NCBI GenBank assembly: GCA_017509605.1
Contig: JAFWPH010000016.1
Coordinates: forward strand, 82,714-146,713
Direction of reading: 5' to 3'
Length of the DNA: 64,000 nucleotides
Source: Bacteroidaceae bacterium
Lineage (GTDB): Bacteria; Bacteroidota; Bacteroidia; Bacteroidales; Bacteroidaceae
The translations under genes and the position numbers were made by a program. Below are positions 51,021 to 60,244 of the stretch, in pieces; position 1 is the stretch's first letter, and each line of letters begins with the position of its first letter. The notes under the pieces are model-generated. The model saw nothing but the letters and a program-made list of their open reading frames with translations, ran no database searches and was not told the DNA's origin.

Positions 51021-52173
51021 AACGATGATGCTCGCCATGTTGGCCTGCATCGCATGTGTGACTTTCAGCGCATGTAGTGACGATGACGATGACAACGATG
51101 CCAAGGTGTCGAACTATGAGAAGTACCAGCAGGCTGTCAACCAGACCGTCAATTCACAAAAGAAGAGTGACAAGGTCATCCTGCTCGTCGCATTCGGTTC
51201 CACTTGGGAACAGGCTTACGACACTTTCGACAAGGTGGTCAGCGACTACAAGGCCAACTTCTCTGGCTGGGATGTATATCTCTCTTTCTCATCTGCCATC
51301 TGTATCAACAATGCCCGTGCAGGCGAGAATGTGGCTCCGAAGGACTACTACGACCCAGAGCATTGGCTCACAGCTATCGGATTGGCTGGCTACAAGCAGG
51401 TAGTCGTACAGTCTCTGCAGGTTATCCCTGGTGAGGAATACCGCCGTGTTCGCGACAGCTATGTCAAGGACTTCATGAACAACCGCAACGGTGATTTCAC
51501 CGACACCTACATGAAGAGTATCGACAAGCAGGTTGTGGTAGGCACACCCCTGATGGCTGAGACGGACGATGCCGAGAAACTGGCCGACGTGCTCAACAAG
51601 GAGGCCGACGTCAAGGCTGCCGTGCAGCAGGGTATTGTGGCTTTCATGGGCCATGGCAACCCCGAGGGCTATGACTACTATGGTGGAAACATCCGCTACC
51701 TCCAGCTCGAGAGCTATCTCCGCTCTCTGAATCCCAACTATTATGTGGGAACAGTCGATATGGACGAGACATACGCTGAGGATGTGCTCAAACACATCGA
51801 GGGCGGTGATTTTCCATTTACCGTCGGCGATATGAAAGTGGCTGCTAACTACGAAGCCAACACTGCCAAGAAGGCTCAGCTCTTCGTGTTGATGTCCATC
51901 GCCGGTGACCATGCTCACAACGATATGGCCGATGACGAGGACGATGAGAGCTGGTACTCCCTGTTCAATGCCGCAGGCATCGAGACGAATGCTTACGAGA
52001 CCAACTTCACCGAGGCTTGCTGGAAGAAGTACAAGGCTGGTGAGGGGTATATCCCCGGACTGGCTGAGCGTAGCGCTGTACGCAAACTGTGGATGAACCA
52101 CACACACGAGGCCATCGCCAAGTTAGGTACCGACGAAGCTCTGTCAACACCAACCACCGCTTCTGAAGAATAA
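51007..52173 (+). CDS. cbiK: CbiK-like sirohydrochlorin cobaltochelatase as a surface-type lipoprotein
   Basis: The 388-residue protein has a chelatase fold: VILLVAFGSTWEQAYDTFDKV near residues 58-78, QVVVQSLQVIPGEEYRRV near 136-153, and two histidine sites, AFMGHGNPEG near 214-223 and SIAGDHAHND near 297-306, positions where CbiK has its metal-binding His. CbiK inserts cobalt into sirohydrochlorin at the start of the anaerobic pathway. The odd feature is the N-terminus: a lipoprotein signal with cysteine C23 followed by SDDDDDND, matching the SDDDD surface-export signal described for Bacteroides fragilis. It lies between two TonB receptors under a B12 riboswitch. Porphyromonas has an outer-membrane lipoprotein of this fold (IhtB) in heme uptake, so a salvage role is possible. 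Confidence 0.88.
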   Translation: MNKIKTMMLAMLACIACVTFSACSDDDDDNDAKVSNYEKYQQAVNQTVNSQKKSDKVILLVAFGSTWEQAYDTFDKVVSDYKANFSGWDVYLSFSSAICINNARAGENVAPKDYYDPEHWLTAIGLAGYKQVVVQSLQVIPGEEYRRVRDSYVKDFMNNRNGDFTDTYMKSIDKQVVVGTPLMAETDDAEKLADVLNKEADVKAAVQQGIVAFMGHGNPEGYDYYGGNIRYLQLESYLRSLNPNYYVGTVDMDETYAEDVLKHIEGGDFPFTVGDMKVAANYEANTAKKAQLFVLMSIAGDHAHNDMADDEDDESWYSLFNAAGIETNAYETNFTEACWKKYKAGEGYIPGLAERSAVRKLWMNHTHEAIAKLGTDEALSTPTTASEE

Positions 52174-52199
52174 ACGAAATCCATTCTCTACTACTACTC

Positions 52200-54272
52200 A
52201 TGGCCAATAAAAAGCCATTATCATTGTTGGTGGCACTCCTCTTCATGGGGAGTGCCGCTTTCGCTCAAATCCATAGGATGGAGCGAACAGACTCATCTGT
52301 GATCAGCCGCAACTATATCCTCAATCCCGTGGTCGTGACGGGTTCAGGCCACCACCAGCGACTGAAGAACACGGCCACGCCCGTGCGTGTGCTCTCTTCC
52401 CAGGAGATACGTGAGCAGGGCATTACCACCTTCGACGGAGCACTCACGCGCATGATGCCACAGGTCTCGATGGCACCCAACTCCATGGGGTCGTTCCTAC
52501 GCCTTAACGGACTGGGCAACAAGTATATCCTCATCCTCATCAACGGGCAGAAACTGACAGGCGACATCTCCAACAACATCGACCTCAACCGCATAAACAT
52601 GTCGAGGGTAAAGCGCATCGAGGTGCTCGACGGGGCAGCATCCTCCCTCTATGGCAGTGACGCCATCGCCGGTGTCATCAACATCATCACCGACCAACCG
52701 ACACAGAACCTCATCTCTGTCAGTTCCGACACACGGGTCTCTGGACACGGGCAACTCACCCAGTCAGTAGGCCTCGACATCTATACCAACGGCTTCGGAT
52801 CCTATACATCGTATGTTCACGACCAGGCTGACAGTTACCAGAACAACCATTACGAATACATTAAGGGTTCCGACACCGACACACAGCCCACGATAGCACC
52901 CCTCTTCACGGGCTACCGTTCCGACATCCTCGGACAGAAGTTCACCTATGCGCCTACTGACCATCTCGCGCTGAATGCCGGCATCGACTATTCCTACAAG
53001 ATTACCGACCGTCCTGACACACGAGAAGACATCACGGGCGGAACGGATTACGAGATGCGCTATAAGGGCCTGCGTTGGAACGTCGGCGGAATCTACAAGT
53101 TCACTGACCGCAACTCGCTGCAAGCCAACTTCATCGCCGACAATTACAGATATGGTAAGGAATACGATGTGGCGACCAAGGACTATGCCGTGGGCGACTA
53201 TGTGCAGTCGAAGAGGCAACGCACTGAAGAGGTGGATCTGAAAGCCATCTTGGGGCTGGCACGCAATTCCACTACTATCTTCGGTGCCAATTGGCGTAAT
53301 GACGGTCTAAAGGCTTCCTCTGGCAATATCGACCGCCATGTCTATACCCTTGCGGCCTATGCGCAGCACGAGATGAAGTTCTTCGATGACTTCACCGCCA
53401 CCATGGGACTGCGCTTGACGCAACACGAGACCTTCGACCAGCACCTGACGCCTAAACTGTCACTGATGTACGCGCCAGGAAACTTTCGTTTGCGCGCCAC
53501 GTACTCCGCAGGATTCCGTGCGCCGGGACTTGACGAACTCTACTACCACTATTTCTCCGTCAACCGCGGGAAACCCCAAATCAGCATCGGCAGCAAGGAT
53601 CTCTCACCTGAGAAGAGCGACTATTTCTCCCTGAATGCGGAATACCGCACTTCGGTGATTGCTGTCAGTCTCACAGGGTTTATCAACCGCATCAACGATA
53701 TGGTGGTGAAGCAGAACATCAAGACCGACGATGCCTCGTTGGCGGAACTCCGCAATGAATTTCCTGAGATGACCGACGACCAGGCCTCCAAACTGACACA
53801 GTACGCCGTCTATCGCAACAGCGACCAAGGCGATGTCAAAGGTGTGCAGGTCAATGTGTCGGCCAATGCGTTCCAAGGATTCAACATCTCCGCCAACTAC
53901 GTCTATACCTATGCCCGTTCGAAGAGCGAGGGCACATGGACCATACTTGAGCGAAGCATCCGACATGCCGCCACCATCGCCGCCAACTACCACCACACAT
54001 GGGGACACTATGGGTTGAACGTCAACCTCAACGGTCGTCTTCAGTCGAAAACCTATTACCCCACCTACGAGAATGCACCGGGATATGGTGTGTGGAATCT
54101 CAACACCACCCACACGCTCGATTTTGTGAAATGGGCGTTGATAGAGCCCAGTGTCGGCATCGACAACATCTTCGATCGTGTTGACCGACGCATCGACAGC
54201 GCCAACCGAAAGTTCGCCCTCTATTCACCAGGCCGCATGCTGGTGGTAGGTCTGAAACTGAAATTCAAGTAG
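52200..54272 (+). CDS. TonB-dependent outer-membrane receptor, second in the riboswitch operon
   Basis: The 690-residue protein has a signal peptide (cleaved near AAFAQ), a plug domain at about residues 40-160 (YILNPVVVTGSGHHQ, LRLNGLGNKYILILINGQKL, VKRIEVLDGAASSLYGSDAIAGVINIIT) and a barrel ending in an aromatic-basic strand (MLVVGLKLKFK). It is a divergent paralogue of the first receptor: the plug motifs match closely and the extracellular loops differ. It starts 26 bases after the CbiK-like gene and ends at a strong terminator, so receptor, chelatase-like lipoprotein and receptor are one transcript under the riboswitch. It may take up a different corrinoid or a tetrapyrrole. Confidence 0.87.
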   Translation: MANKKPLSLLVALLFMGSAAFAQIHRMERTDSSVISRNYILNPVVVTGSGHHQRLKNTATPVRVLSSQEIREQGITTFDGALTRMMPQVSMAPNSMGSFLRLNGLGNKYILILINGQKLTGDISNNIDLNRINMSRVKRIEVLDGAASSLYGSDAIAGVINIITDQPTQNLISVSSDTRVSGHGQLTQSVGLDIYTNGFGSYTSYVHDQADSYQNNHYEYIKGSDTDTQPTIAPLFTGYRSDILGQKFTYAPTDHLALNAGIDYSYKITDRPDTREDITGGTDYEMRYKGLRWNVGGIYKFTDRNSLQANFIADNYRYGKEYDVATKDYAVGDYVQSKRQRTEEVDLKAILGLARNSTTIFGANWRNDGLKASSGNIDRHVYTLAAYAQHEMKFFDDFTATMGLRLTQHETFDQHLTPKLSLMYAPGNFRLRATYSAGFRAPGLDELYYHYFSVNRGKPQISIGSKDLSPEKSDYFSLNAEYRTSVIAVSLTGFINRINDMVVKQNIKTDDASLAELRNEFPEMTDDQASKLTQYAVYRNSDQGDVKGVQVNVSANAFQGFNISANYVYTYARSKSEGTWTILERSIRHAATIAANYHHTWGHYGLNVNLNGRLQSKTYYPTYENAPGYGVWNLNTTHTLDFVKWALIEPSVGIDNIFDRVDRRIDSANRKFALYSPGRMLVVGLKLKFK

Positions 54273-54300
54273 TAAAAGAAAAACATAAGATACAAAAGAA

Positions 54301-54332
54301 TGCCCGCCAGCGTCATCGCTGGCGGGCATTTT
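54301..54332 (+). terminator. rho-independent terminator of the riboswitch operon
   Basis: A perfect 12-base stem (TGCCCGCCAGCG with CGCTGGCGGGCA), a TCAT loop and four T residues start 28 bases after the receptor stop. The long stem ends the operon cleanly. Confidence 0.9.
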
Positions 54333-54476
54333 GTTGGTACATGCCTTTCCATGTATGTCTTTTCTTTTTGGGAAGTATGGATTCTTTTCTTCCCTTATAT
54401 ATCTAGTAAACATCTTAGTAAACAAATCATGTATATTTTGGAAACATAGATGCCTGATTATATGGAATAATTATAC

Positions 54477-54484
54477 TAAATTTG
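54477..54484 (+). promoter_or_regulatory. -7 box before the GH31 gene
   Basis: TAAATTTG matches TAnnTTTG, 23 bases before the GH31 ATG at 54508. The -33 region is AT-rich without a clean TTG. Confidence 0.5.
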
Positions 54485-54507
54485 CAAAAACAACAAAAAC
54501 GACTGTT

Positions 54508-57447
54508 ATGAAAAACAAAACAACAATGACCATGTTGTCCATAGCGATGCTGGTGATGGTATTGGGCGCATGCACACAAGGTGTGAAGACCTCTGGCAAC
54601 AGCGTGACAGTGAAAGTGGACAACCCACAGGAAAACGGAGCCAGGATTGTGAGGCTCGAAGTGATCAACGATGACATCATCCGAGTGCAGGCCACAGCCG
54701 AGAACGCTATACCTGCTAAGCAGCAGAGCCTCATCATTGTGCCCCAACATGGACAAGTGGATTTTGATGTGGAGGAGAACGACACCACGGTGAAGGTCTC
54801 GACCAAGAAGGTGGCTGCAGTGTTGAATCGCCAGACAGGACGCCTCGAGTTCCTCAAGGACGGTCAGGTGGTGCTGGCGGAAACCCAGACCGATGGCAAG
54901 ACATTCAAGCCTTTTGTCGTGCCGGAACGTGAGATTGGCGAGGGAAAACTTTCAAACAAGCAGCGCAATGGATGGTCGTGGCATCTGCAGTTCGACAGTC
55001 CCGACGACGAGGCTTTCTACGGACTTGGACAGCACCAGACCGAGGACTATAACTACAAGGGCTTGAACGAGGAGCTCTTCCAGTACAACACCAAGGTCAG
55101 CGTGCCTTTCGTGATGAGCAACAAGGGCTACGGGCTACTTTGGGACAGCTACAGCTATTGCCGCTGGGGTAACCCCAACGACTACCTGCAGCTCAACCGT
55201 GCATTCACACTCTATGACAAGGACGGCAACCAGGGTGGACTGACTGGCACATACACCGACGCCAGAGGCAAAAAACTGGTGCGCCAGGAGGACAGCATCT
55301 ATTTCGAGTTCGCAGTGCCCGACATCAACAAGTTCAAGGATGGCCCTTTGGGTGTTGACAACCTGCCGAAGGGCTTCAGGCTCGACGGCTCCAAGGTGGT
55401 CTATGAGGGCTATTTGGAGGCACCCCAGACCTACAACTATCATTTCATCCTCTACTACGCTGGCTATATGAAGGTGTTCATTGGTGACAAGGAGGTGGTG
55501 GCTGAGCGTTGGCGCACGGCCTGGAACCCCAATGCATGGAAGTTCACTTGCGAACTGACGGAAGGAGAGAAGACCCCAATTCGCATCGAGTGGCAGCCTG
55601 ACGGCGGTGTGAGCTACTGCGGACTGCGTGTCGCTGTGCCTCAGACCGACGAGGAGCAGGGCCGATTGAGCGTGTGGAGTGAGATGGCGCGCGACATGGA
55701 CTATTACTTCATCGCCGGCGACAACATGGACGAGGTCATCAGCGGCTACCGCACCCTCACTGGCAAGGCACCCGTCTATCCCAAGTGGGTGTTGGGCTTC
55801 TGGCAGAGCCGTGAACGATATACAAGCAGCAACGACATCGAGAGCGTCCTCTCGGAGTTCCGCAACCGTCATATCCCCATCGACAACATTGTCCAGGACT
55901 GGAACTACTGGAAGCTCGATTCCTGGGGCGACCATACGTTCGAAGCCGCACGTTTCCCCAACCCGCAGGCCATGCTCGACAGCGTGCACCAGATGGGCGG
56001 ACGTTTCATGATTTCCGTATGGCCCAAGTTCTACTGCACTGTCGATAATTACAAGCAACTCGATGCCAAGGGGTGGATTTATCACCAGGCCATCACCGAC
56101 AGCATCTATGACTGGCTCGGATTCATGGGCTCCTTCTACGACGCCTACGATCCCGATGCGCGCAAGCTCTTCTGGAAACAAATGAACGACAACCTCTACA
56201 GCAAGTACAACTTCGGTATCGACGCCTGGTGGATGGATGCCTCTGAGCCTAATGTGCGCGACTGCACGCCCATGTGGTACCGCAAGGCACTGAGCGGACC
56301 GACAGCCCTCGGCAGCAGCACCGAATACTTCAACGCCTATTCCATTGTCAATGCCGACGCCATCTACAACGGTCAGCGCGAGGTGAACCCCAACCAACGT
56401 GTCTTCCTGCTTACTCGCAGTGGATTCGCCGGAGAGCAACGCTACAGCACTGCCACCTGGAGTGGCGACATCGGCACCCGATGGGAGGATATGCGTGCAC
56501 AGATGACCGCAGGCCTCAACTACTGTATGGCCGGACTGCCTTTCTGGGGCATGGACCAGGGCGGATTCTGTGTGGAGAAGCGTTTTGTGGCAGCACAGCA
56601 GGCTTACGACAGGACGGGCGTGGAGAACGAGGACCTGAAGGAATGGCGTGAGCTGCAGGCTCGCTGGAACCAGTTCGGCTGCTTCATACCGCTCTACCGC
56701 GCTCACGGACAGTGGCCATTGCGAGAAGTGTGGAACATCGCTCCCGACGACCATCCTTGCTACAAGACCATCGTCTATTACGACCGTCTGCGCTACCGTC
56801 TGATGCCTTACCTCTACAGCATGGCTGGATGGGTGCATTTCAACGACTACACCATGATGCGTGGACTCGTGATGGATTTCTGCGGTGACAAAAAAGTGGA
56901 GAACATACCCGACCAGTGGATGTTCGGACCAGCCCTCATGGCCTGTCCTGTGGGTTACTATAAGGCGCGCAACCGCGATGTCTATTTCCCCAAGCAGTGT
57001 GGATGGTACGACCTCTACACAGGCAAGCACATCAATGGAGGACAGACTCTGAAGGTGGACGCTCCTTACGAGAAGATTCCGGTCTTCGTTCGCGAGGGTG
57101 CCATCATCCCCTTTGGACCCGAGATAGAATACACAGACCAGAAACCTGCTCAACTCATCAACCTCTATGTCTATGCCGGCGCTGACGGACAATTCACACT
57201 CTATGAGGACGAAGGCACCAACTACAACTATGAGCAGGGTTACTACACCACCATCGACATCAAGTACGCTGATGCCGACCGTCAGTTGACCATCGGCAAG
57301 CGCACAGGATCGTTCGACGGCATGCTCGAGAACCGCCAGTTCAATGTGGTGCTTGTGTCGCCCAACAAAGCACAACCGCTCAATCTCGACAACCCCGCTG
57401 GCAAACTCGTCGATTACAACGGAGAAGAAGTGCAAATTAAGCTTTAG
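54508..57447 (+). CDS. GH31 alpha-xylosidase-like lipoprotein with PA14 insert
   Basis: The 979-residue lipoprotein (signal MKNKTTMTMLSIAMLVMVLGAC, no acidic export signal, probably periplasmic) has the GH31 N-terminal beta-sandwich (to about 250), a PA14 domain inserted at about 255-380 (YEGYLEAPQTYNYHFILYY, YMKVFIGDKEVV), and the (beta/alpha)8 barrel. The nucleophile is D577 in GIDAWWMDASEP and the acid/base D654 in TWSGDIGTRWE. A PA14 insert is also found in the xyloglucan alpha-xylosidase BoGH31A of Bacteroides ovatus. Followed by GH2 and GH3 genes, it probably removes xylose from xyloglucan oligosaccharides. The frame upstream of 54508 has no signal and crosses the promoter box. Confidence 0.9.
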   Translation: MKNKTTMTMLSIAMLVMVLGACTQGVKTSGNSVTVKVDNPQENGARIVRLEVINDDIIRVQATAENAIPAKQQSLIIVPQHGQVDFDVEENDTTVKVSTKKVAAVLNRQTGRLEFLKDGQVVLAETQTDGKTFKPFVVPEREIGEGKLSNKQRNGWSWHLQFDSPDDEAFYGLGQHQTEDYNYKGLNEELFQYNTKVSVPFVMSNKGYGLLWDSYSYCRWGNPNDYLQLNRAFTLYDKDGNQGGLTGTYTDARGKKLVRQEDSIYFEFAVPDINKFKDGPLGVDNLPKGFRLDGSKVVYEGYLEAPQTYNYHFILYYAGYMKVFIGDKEVVAERWRTAWNPNAWKFTCELTEGEKTPIRIEWQPDGGVSYCGLRVAVPQTDEEQGRLSVWSEMARDMDYYFIAGDNMDEVISGYRTLTGKAPVYPKWVLGFWQSRERYTSSNDIESVLSEFRNRHIPIDNIVQDWNYWKLDSWGDHTFEAARFPNPQAMLDSVHQMGGRFMISVWPKFYCTVDNYKQLDAKGWIYHQAITDSIYDWLGFMGSFYDAYDPDARKLFWKQMNDNLYSKYNFGIDAWWMDASEPNVRDCTPMWYRKALSGPTALGSSTEYFNAYSIVNADAIYNGQREVNPNQRVFLLTRSGFAGEQRYSTATWSGDIGTRWEDMRAQMTAGLNYCMAGLPFWGMDQGGFCVEKRFVAAQQAYDRTGVENEDLKEWRELQARWNQFGCFIPLYRAHGQWPLREVWNIAPDDHPCYKTIVYYDRLRYRLMPYLYSMAGWVHFNDYTMMRGLVMDFCGDKKVENIPDQWMFGPALMACPVGYYKARNRDVYFPKQCGWYDLYTGKHINGGQTLKVDAPYEKIPVFVREGAIIPFGPEIEYTDQKPAQLINLYVYAGADGQFTLYEDEGTNYNYEQGYYTTIDIKYADADRQLTIGKRTGSFDGMLENRQFNVVLVSPNKAQPLNLDNPAGKLVDYNGEEVQIKL

Positions 57448-57488
57448 ATCAGCAAAAGAGCTCACGTCTAAAGCCTAAATAGAGCCTT

Positions 57489-57547
57489 GTGCCCGCCGAT
57501 TCATCGGCGGTGTAATCGGTTGAGTGCTCGGCCGTATTACGGCCGAG
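57489..57547 (+). repeat. two tandem palindromes between GH31 and GH2
   Basis: CCGCCGAT/ATCGGCGG with a TC loop (57493-57510) is followed by CTCGGCCGTA/TACGGCCGAG with a one-base centre (57527-57547). The 29 bases at 57489-57517 occur again identically at 62561-62589. They may shape mRNA ends or be a REP-like dispersed element. Confidence 0.75.
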
Positions 57548-57579
57548 AAAAGCTGAAAATCTTTAAATTCAAGAATAAC

Positions 57580-60054
57580 ATGCGTAAATACATATTTCTC
57601 TTCGCCTTATCAGTGTGTATCTCAGGATATGCACGCAACCGGCAGAATTTCGATGCCGACTGGCTGTTCATGCTTGCTGATGATGCCGGCATGTCGCAAA
57701 CCGACTATAACGACAATTCATGGCGCCGTCTCAACCTTCCCCACGACTGGAGTATCGAGGGCGATTTCATGGCATCCGCGCCTGCAGGAGCAGGCGGAGG
57801 CGCCCTGCAAGGTGGCGTAGGCTGGTATAGAAAACATTTCAAAGTGGATGGTCGGAAAGACCAGCTGTGGTTCATCCAGTTCGACGGTGTCTATATGAAC
57901 TCTACCGTCTATATCAATGGCCACGAACTTGGCAATCGCCCTTACGGCTATATCTCCTTCGAATATGATATCAGCCAGTGGATCAACCCAACAGGCGACA
58001 ATGTCATCGCCGTGCGTGTGGACAACAGCGAGCAGCCCAACTGCCGTTGGTACAGCGGTTCGGGCATCTACCGCCACGTCTATCTGCTGCAGACGGAGAA
58101 AGTACATGTGGCGCAATGGGGTGTTTTTGCCAAACCCAGGTTGAATGCGTCGATGAACAAGGCCACAGTGGATATCGATGTAGAGGTGGAGAACTACAAC
58201 GGTCAGGTGAGGGTTGACAACATCCTGTTGGATGCTGACGGCCATGTGGTGTGCAAGACCAAGGCGAAGTTTTCGTCCTCGTCGCCCTCAGAGGCTGGTG
58301 CCACCAAGGGACTGTTCAAGTCGGTGATGTCGGTATCGAAACCCCGTCTGTGGAGCCTCGAATCCCCCTATATCTACACCCTCCGCACCGAGGTGAGCCT
58401 GGGTGGAAAGGTGGTCGATACCTACGAGACACCTGTGGGCATACGCTCCTTTAAGTTCGACGCACAGAAAGGATTCTCTCTGAACGGGAAGTCAATGAAG
58501 ATCAACGGCGTATGCCAGCACCACGACCTGGGATGCCTGGGCGCCGCCATCCATGAGGACGCACTCTACCGACAGCTCCGTATGTTGCGCGACATGGGCG
58601 CCAACTCCGTGCGTTGTTCCCACAACCCGCCGGCACCCGAACTGTTGGCGATGTGCGACACCATGGGACTCATTGTCATGGACGAGTCGTTCGATATGTG
58701 GCATCGCAAGAAGACAAAGTACGATTACTCTCGCTATTTCGACAAATGGTATGAGCGCGACCTCACCGACATGGTGCGCCGCGACCGCAACCATCCTTCC
58801 ATCCTCATCTGGAGTATCGGCAACGAGGTGCTGGAGCAGTGGTCGTCGAGCGGGGAGGACGAACTGAGCATTGAGCAGGCCAACCTTGTGCTGAACTTCG
58901 GTCACGATGCCTCGCAACTGGCCAGCAGCGGTGAGAAGAGCGTGAACACGCTGATGGCGGAACGACTGGCCGATATCGTCAGGTCGCTCGATGACTCCCG
59001 TCCCATCACATCCGGCTGCAATGAACCCAACCCCAACAACCACCTCTTCAAGGGCAATGCCATGGACATCATCGGCTACAACTACCACAACCAGAACGTG
59101 GCTGACGTGCCGAAGAACTTCCCGGGGAAGCCTTTCATCTTCACGGAGAGCAATTCCGCGCTGATGACACGTGGCTTCTATGTCAATCCGTCCGACAGCA
59201 TCATCAAGGCGCCTGTGGAATGGTGGATGCCTTATACTGACCCCTCGTTCCAGTGTAGCGCCTACGACAACTGCCGCGCATCGTGGGGCAACCACCACGA
59301 GGAGACCTGGGACCTCATCAAGCACAACGACTTCGTATGCGGACAGTATATCTGGACGGGATGGGACTACATCGGTGAGCCCACTCCTTATGGTTTCCCC
59401 GCCCGAAGCAGCTACTTCGGCATCATCGATTTGGCGGGATTCCCCAAGGACATCTATTATTTCTACCAGAGCGAGTGGACCGACAAGCCTGTGTTGCACT
59501 TGTTCCCCCATTGGAACTGGATTCCTGGGCAGCAGATAGATCTATGGTGCTACTACAACCAAGCCGACGAGGTGGAGCTCTACGTGAATGGCGTGAGTCA
59601 GGGCGTCCGACGCAAGGGCGACCACGACTATCATGTGATGTGGAGAGTCACCTACCAGCCCGGTGAGATAAAGGTGATAGCCCGCAAGGGTGGGGCAGAG
59701 GTGCGTTCTCAGACCATTCGCACGGCTGGTGCTCCCCATCATTTGCGTTTGACAGTCGATAGCCCGTCCATCAATGGCCTTTCGTTTGTGACGGTCGAAG
59801 TGGTCGATAAGGACGGCAACCTCTGTCCCAATGCCGAGAATCAGGTGTTCTTCTCGTTGGAGGGCGACGCCACGATAGCCGGTGTCGATAATGGATGCCA
59901 GTTCAGCATGGAGCGTTTCAAGGACAACAAGCGCAAGGCCTTCTACGGCAAATGTCTCGCTGTCATCCAGAGTGGTAAGAACACTGGCTCCATTCGTCTC
60001 ACTGCCAAGGCTGTCGATCTTGAGCCAGCCCGCATTGATATTCAGTGCAAGTAG
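57580..60054 (+). CDS. GH2 beta-galactosidase-like protein
   Basis: The 824-residue secreted enzyme (ATG at 57580; signal MRKYIFLFALSVCISGYA) has the GH2 order: sugar-binding domain (residues 30-170), Ig-like domain (180-290), catalytic barrel (295-580) and C-terminal beta domains. The acid/base is E416 in WSIGNEVLEQ and the nucleophile E523 in FTESNSALM. RCSHNPPAPELLAMCDTMG near 345-363 is a strong family signature. It should remove galactose from side chains, which in xyloglucan must happen before GH31 can reach the xylose. The frame upstream of 57580 reads through the palindromes and is not likely coding. Confidence 0.9.
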   Translation: MRKYIFLFALSVCISGYARNRQNFDADWLFMLADDAGMSQTDYNDNSWRRLNLPHDWSIEGDFMASAPAGAGGGALQGGVGWYRKHFKVDGRKDQLWFIQFDGVYMNSTVYINGHELGNRPYGYISFEYDISQWINPTGDNVIAVRVDNSEQPNCRWYSGSGIYRHVYLLQTEKVHVAQWGVFAKPRLNASMNKATVDIDVEVENYNGQVRVDNILLDADGHVVCKTKAKFSSSSPSEAGATKGLFKSVMSVSKPRLWSLESPYIYTLRTEVSLGGKVVDTYETPVGIRSFKFDAQKGFSLNGKSMKINGVCQHHDLGCLGAAIHEDALYRQLRMLRDMGANSVRCSHNPPAPELLAMCDTMGLIVMDESFDMWHRKKTKYDYSRYFDKWYERDLTDMVRRDRNHPSILIWSIGNEVLEQWSSSGEDELSIEQANLVLNFGHDASQLASSGEKSVNTLMAERLADIVRSLDDSRPITSGCNEPNPNNHLFKGNAMDIIGYNYHNQNVADVPKNFPGKPFIFTESNSALMTRGFYVNPSDSIIKAPVEWWMPYTDPSFQCSAYDNCRASWGNHHEETWDLIKHNDFVCGQYIWTGWDYIGEPTPYGFPARSSYFGIIDLAGFPKDIYYFYQSEWTDKPVLHLFPHWNWIPGQQIDLWCYYNQADEVELYVNGVSQGVRRKGDHDYHVMWRVTYQPGEIKVIARKGGAEVRSQTIRTAGAPHHLRLTVDSPSINGLSFVTVEVVDKDGNLCPNAENQVFFSLEGDATIAGVDNGCQFSMERFKDNKRKAFYGKCLAVIQSGKNTGSIRLTAKAVDLEPARIDIQCK

Positions 60055-60100
60055 TGCGGCCCCGACATCCATTCGCTGAACAACAGTAATGCGGAAGAAT

Positions 60101-60178
60101 CGTTAGGACGTTATTTCGTTAGGACGTTATACCCTTAGCACAATATTACGTTATACCGTTATACCGTTAGGACGTTAT
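60101..60178 (+). repeat. CGTTA-based tandem repeats
   Basis: The 14-mer CGTTAGGACGTTAT occurs at 60101-60114, 60117-60130 and 60165-60178, and the 8-mer CGTTATAC occurs twice in tandem at 60149-60164. They lie in the 190-base gap between the GH2 and GH3 genes and look like a slippage-prone or regulator-binding array. Confidence 0.85.
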
Positions 60179-60244
60179 AACGAATAAGACGAATTAAGGC
60201 TAATCGAAAAATTCATTATTAATTATAAAAACATCGATTTCATC

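Noticed and set aside
55135..57465. A 776-residue open frame on the minus strand
   Set aside because: It lies exactly opposite the GH31 gene, has no signal or known domain, and arises because the GC-rich codon pattern leaves the reverse frame open.
60101..60178. A CRISPR array
   Set aside because: Units are too short, unevenly spaced and lack unique spacers, and no cas genes are present.
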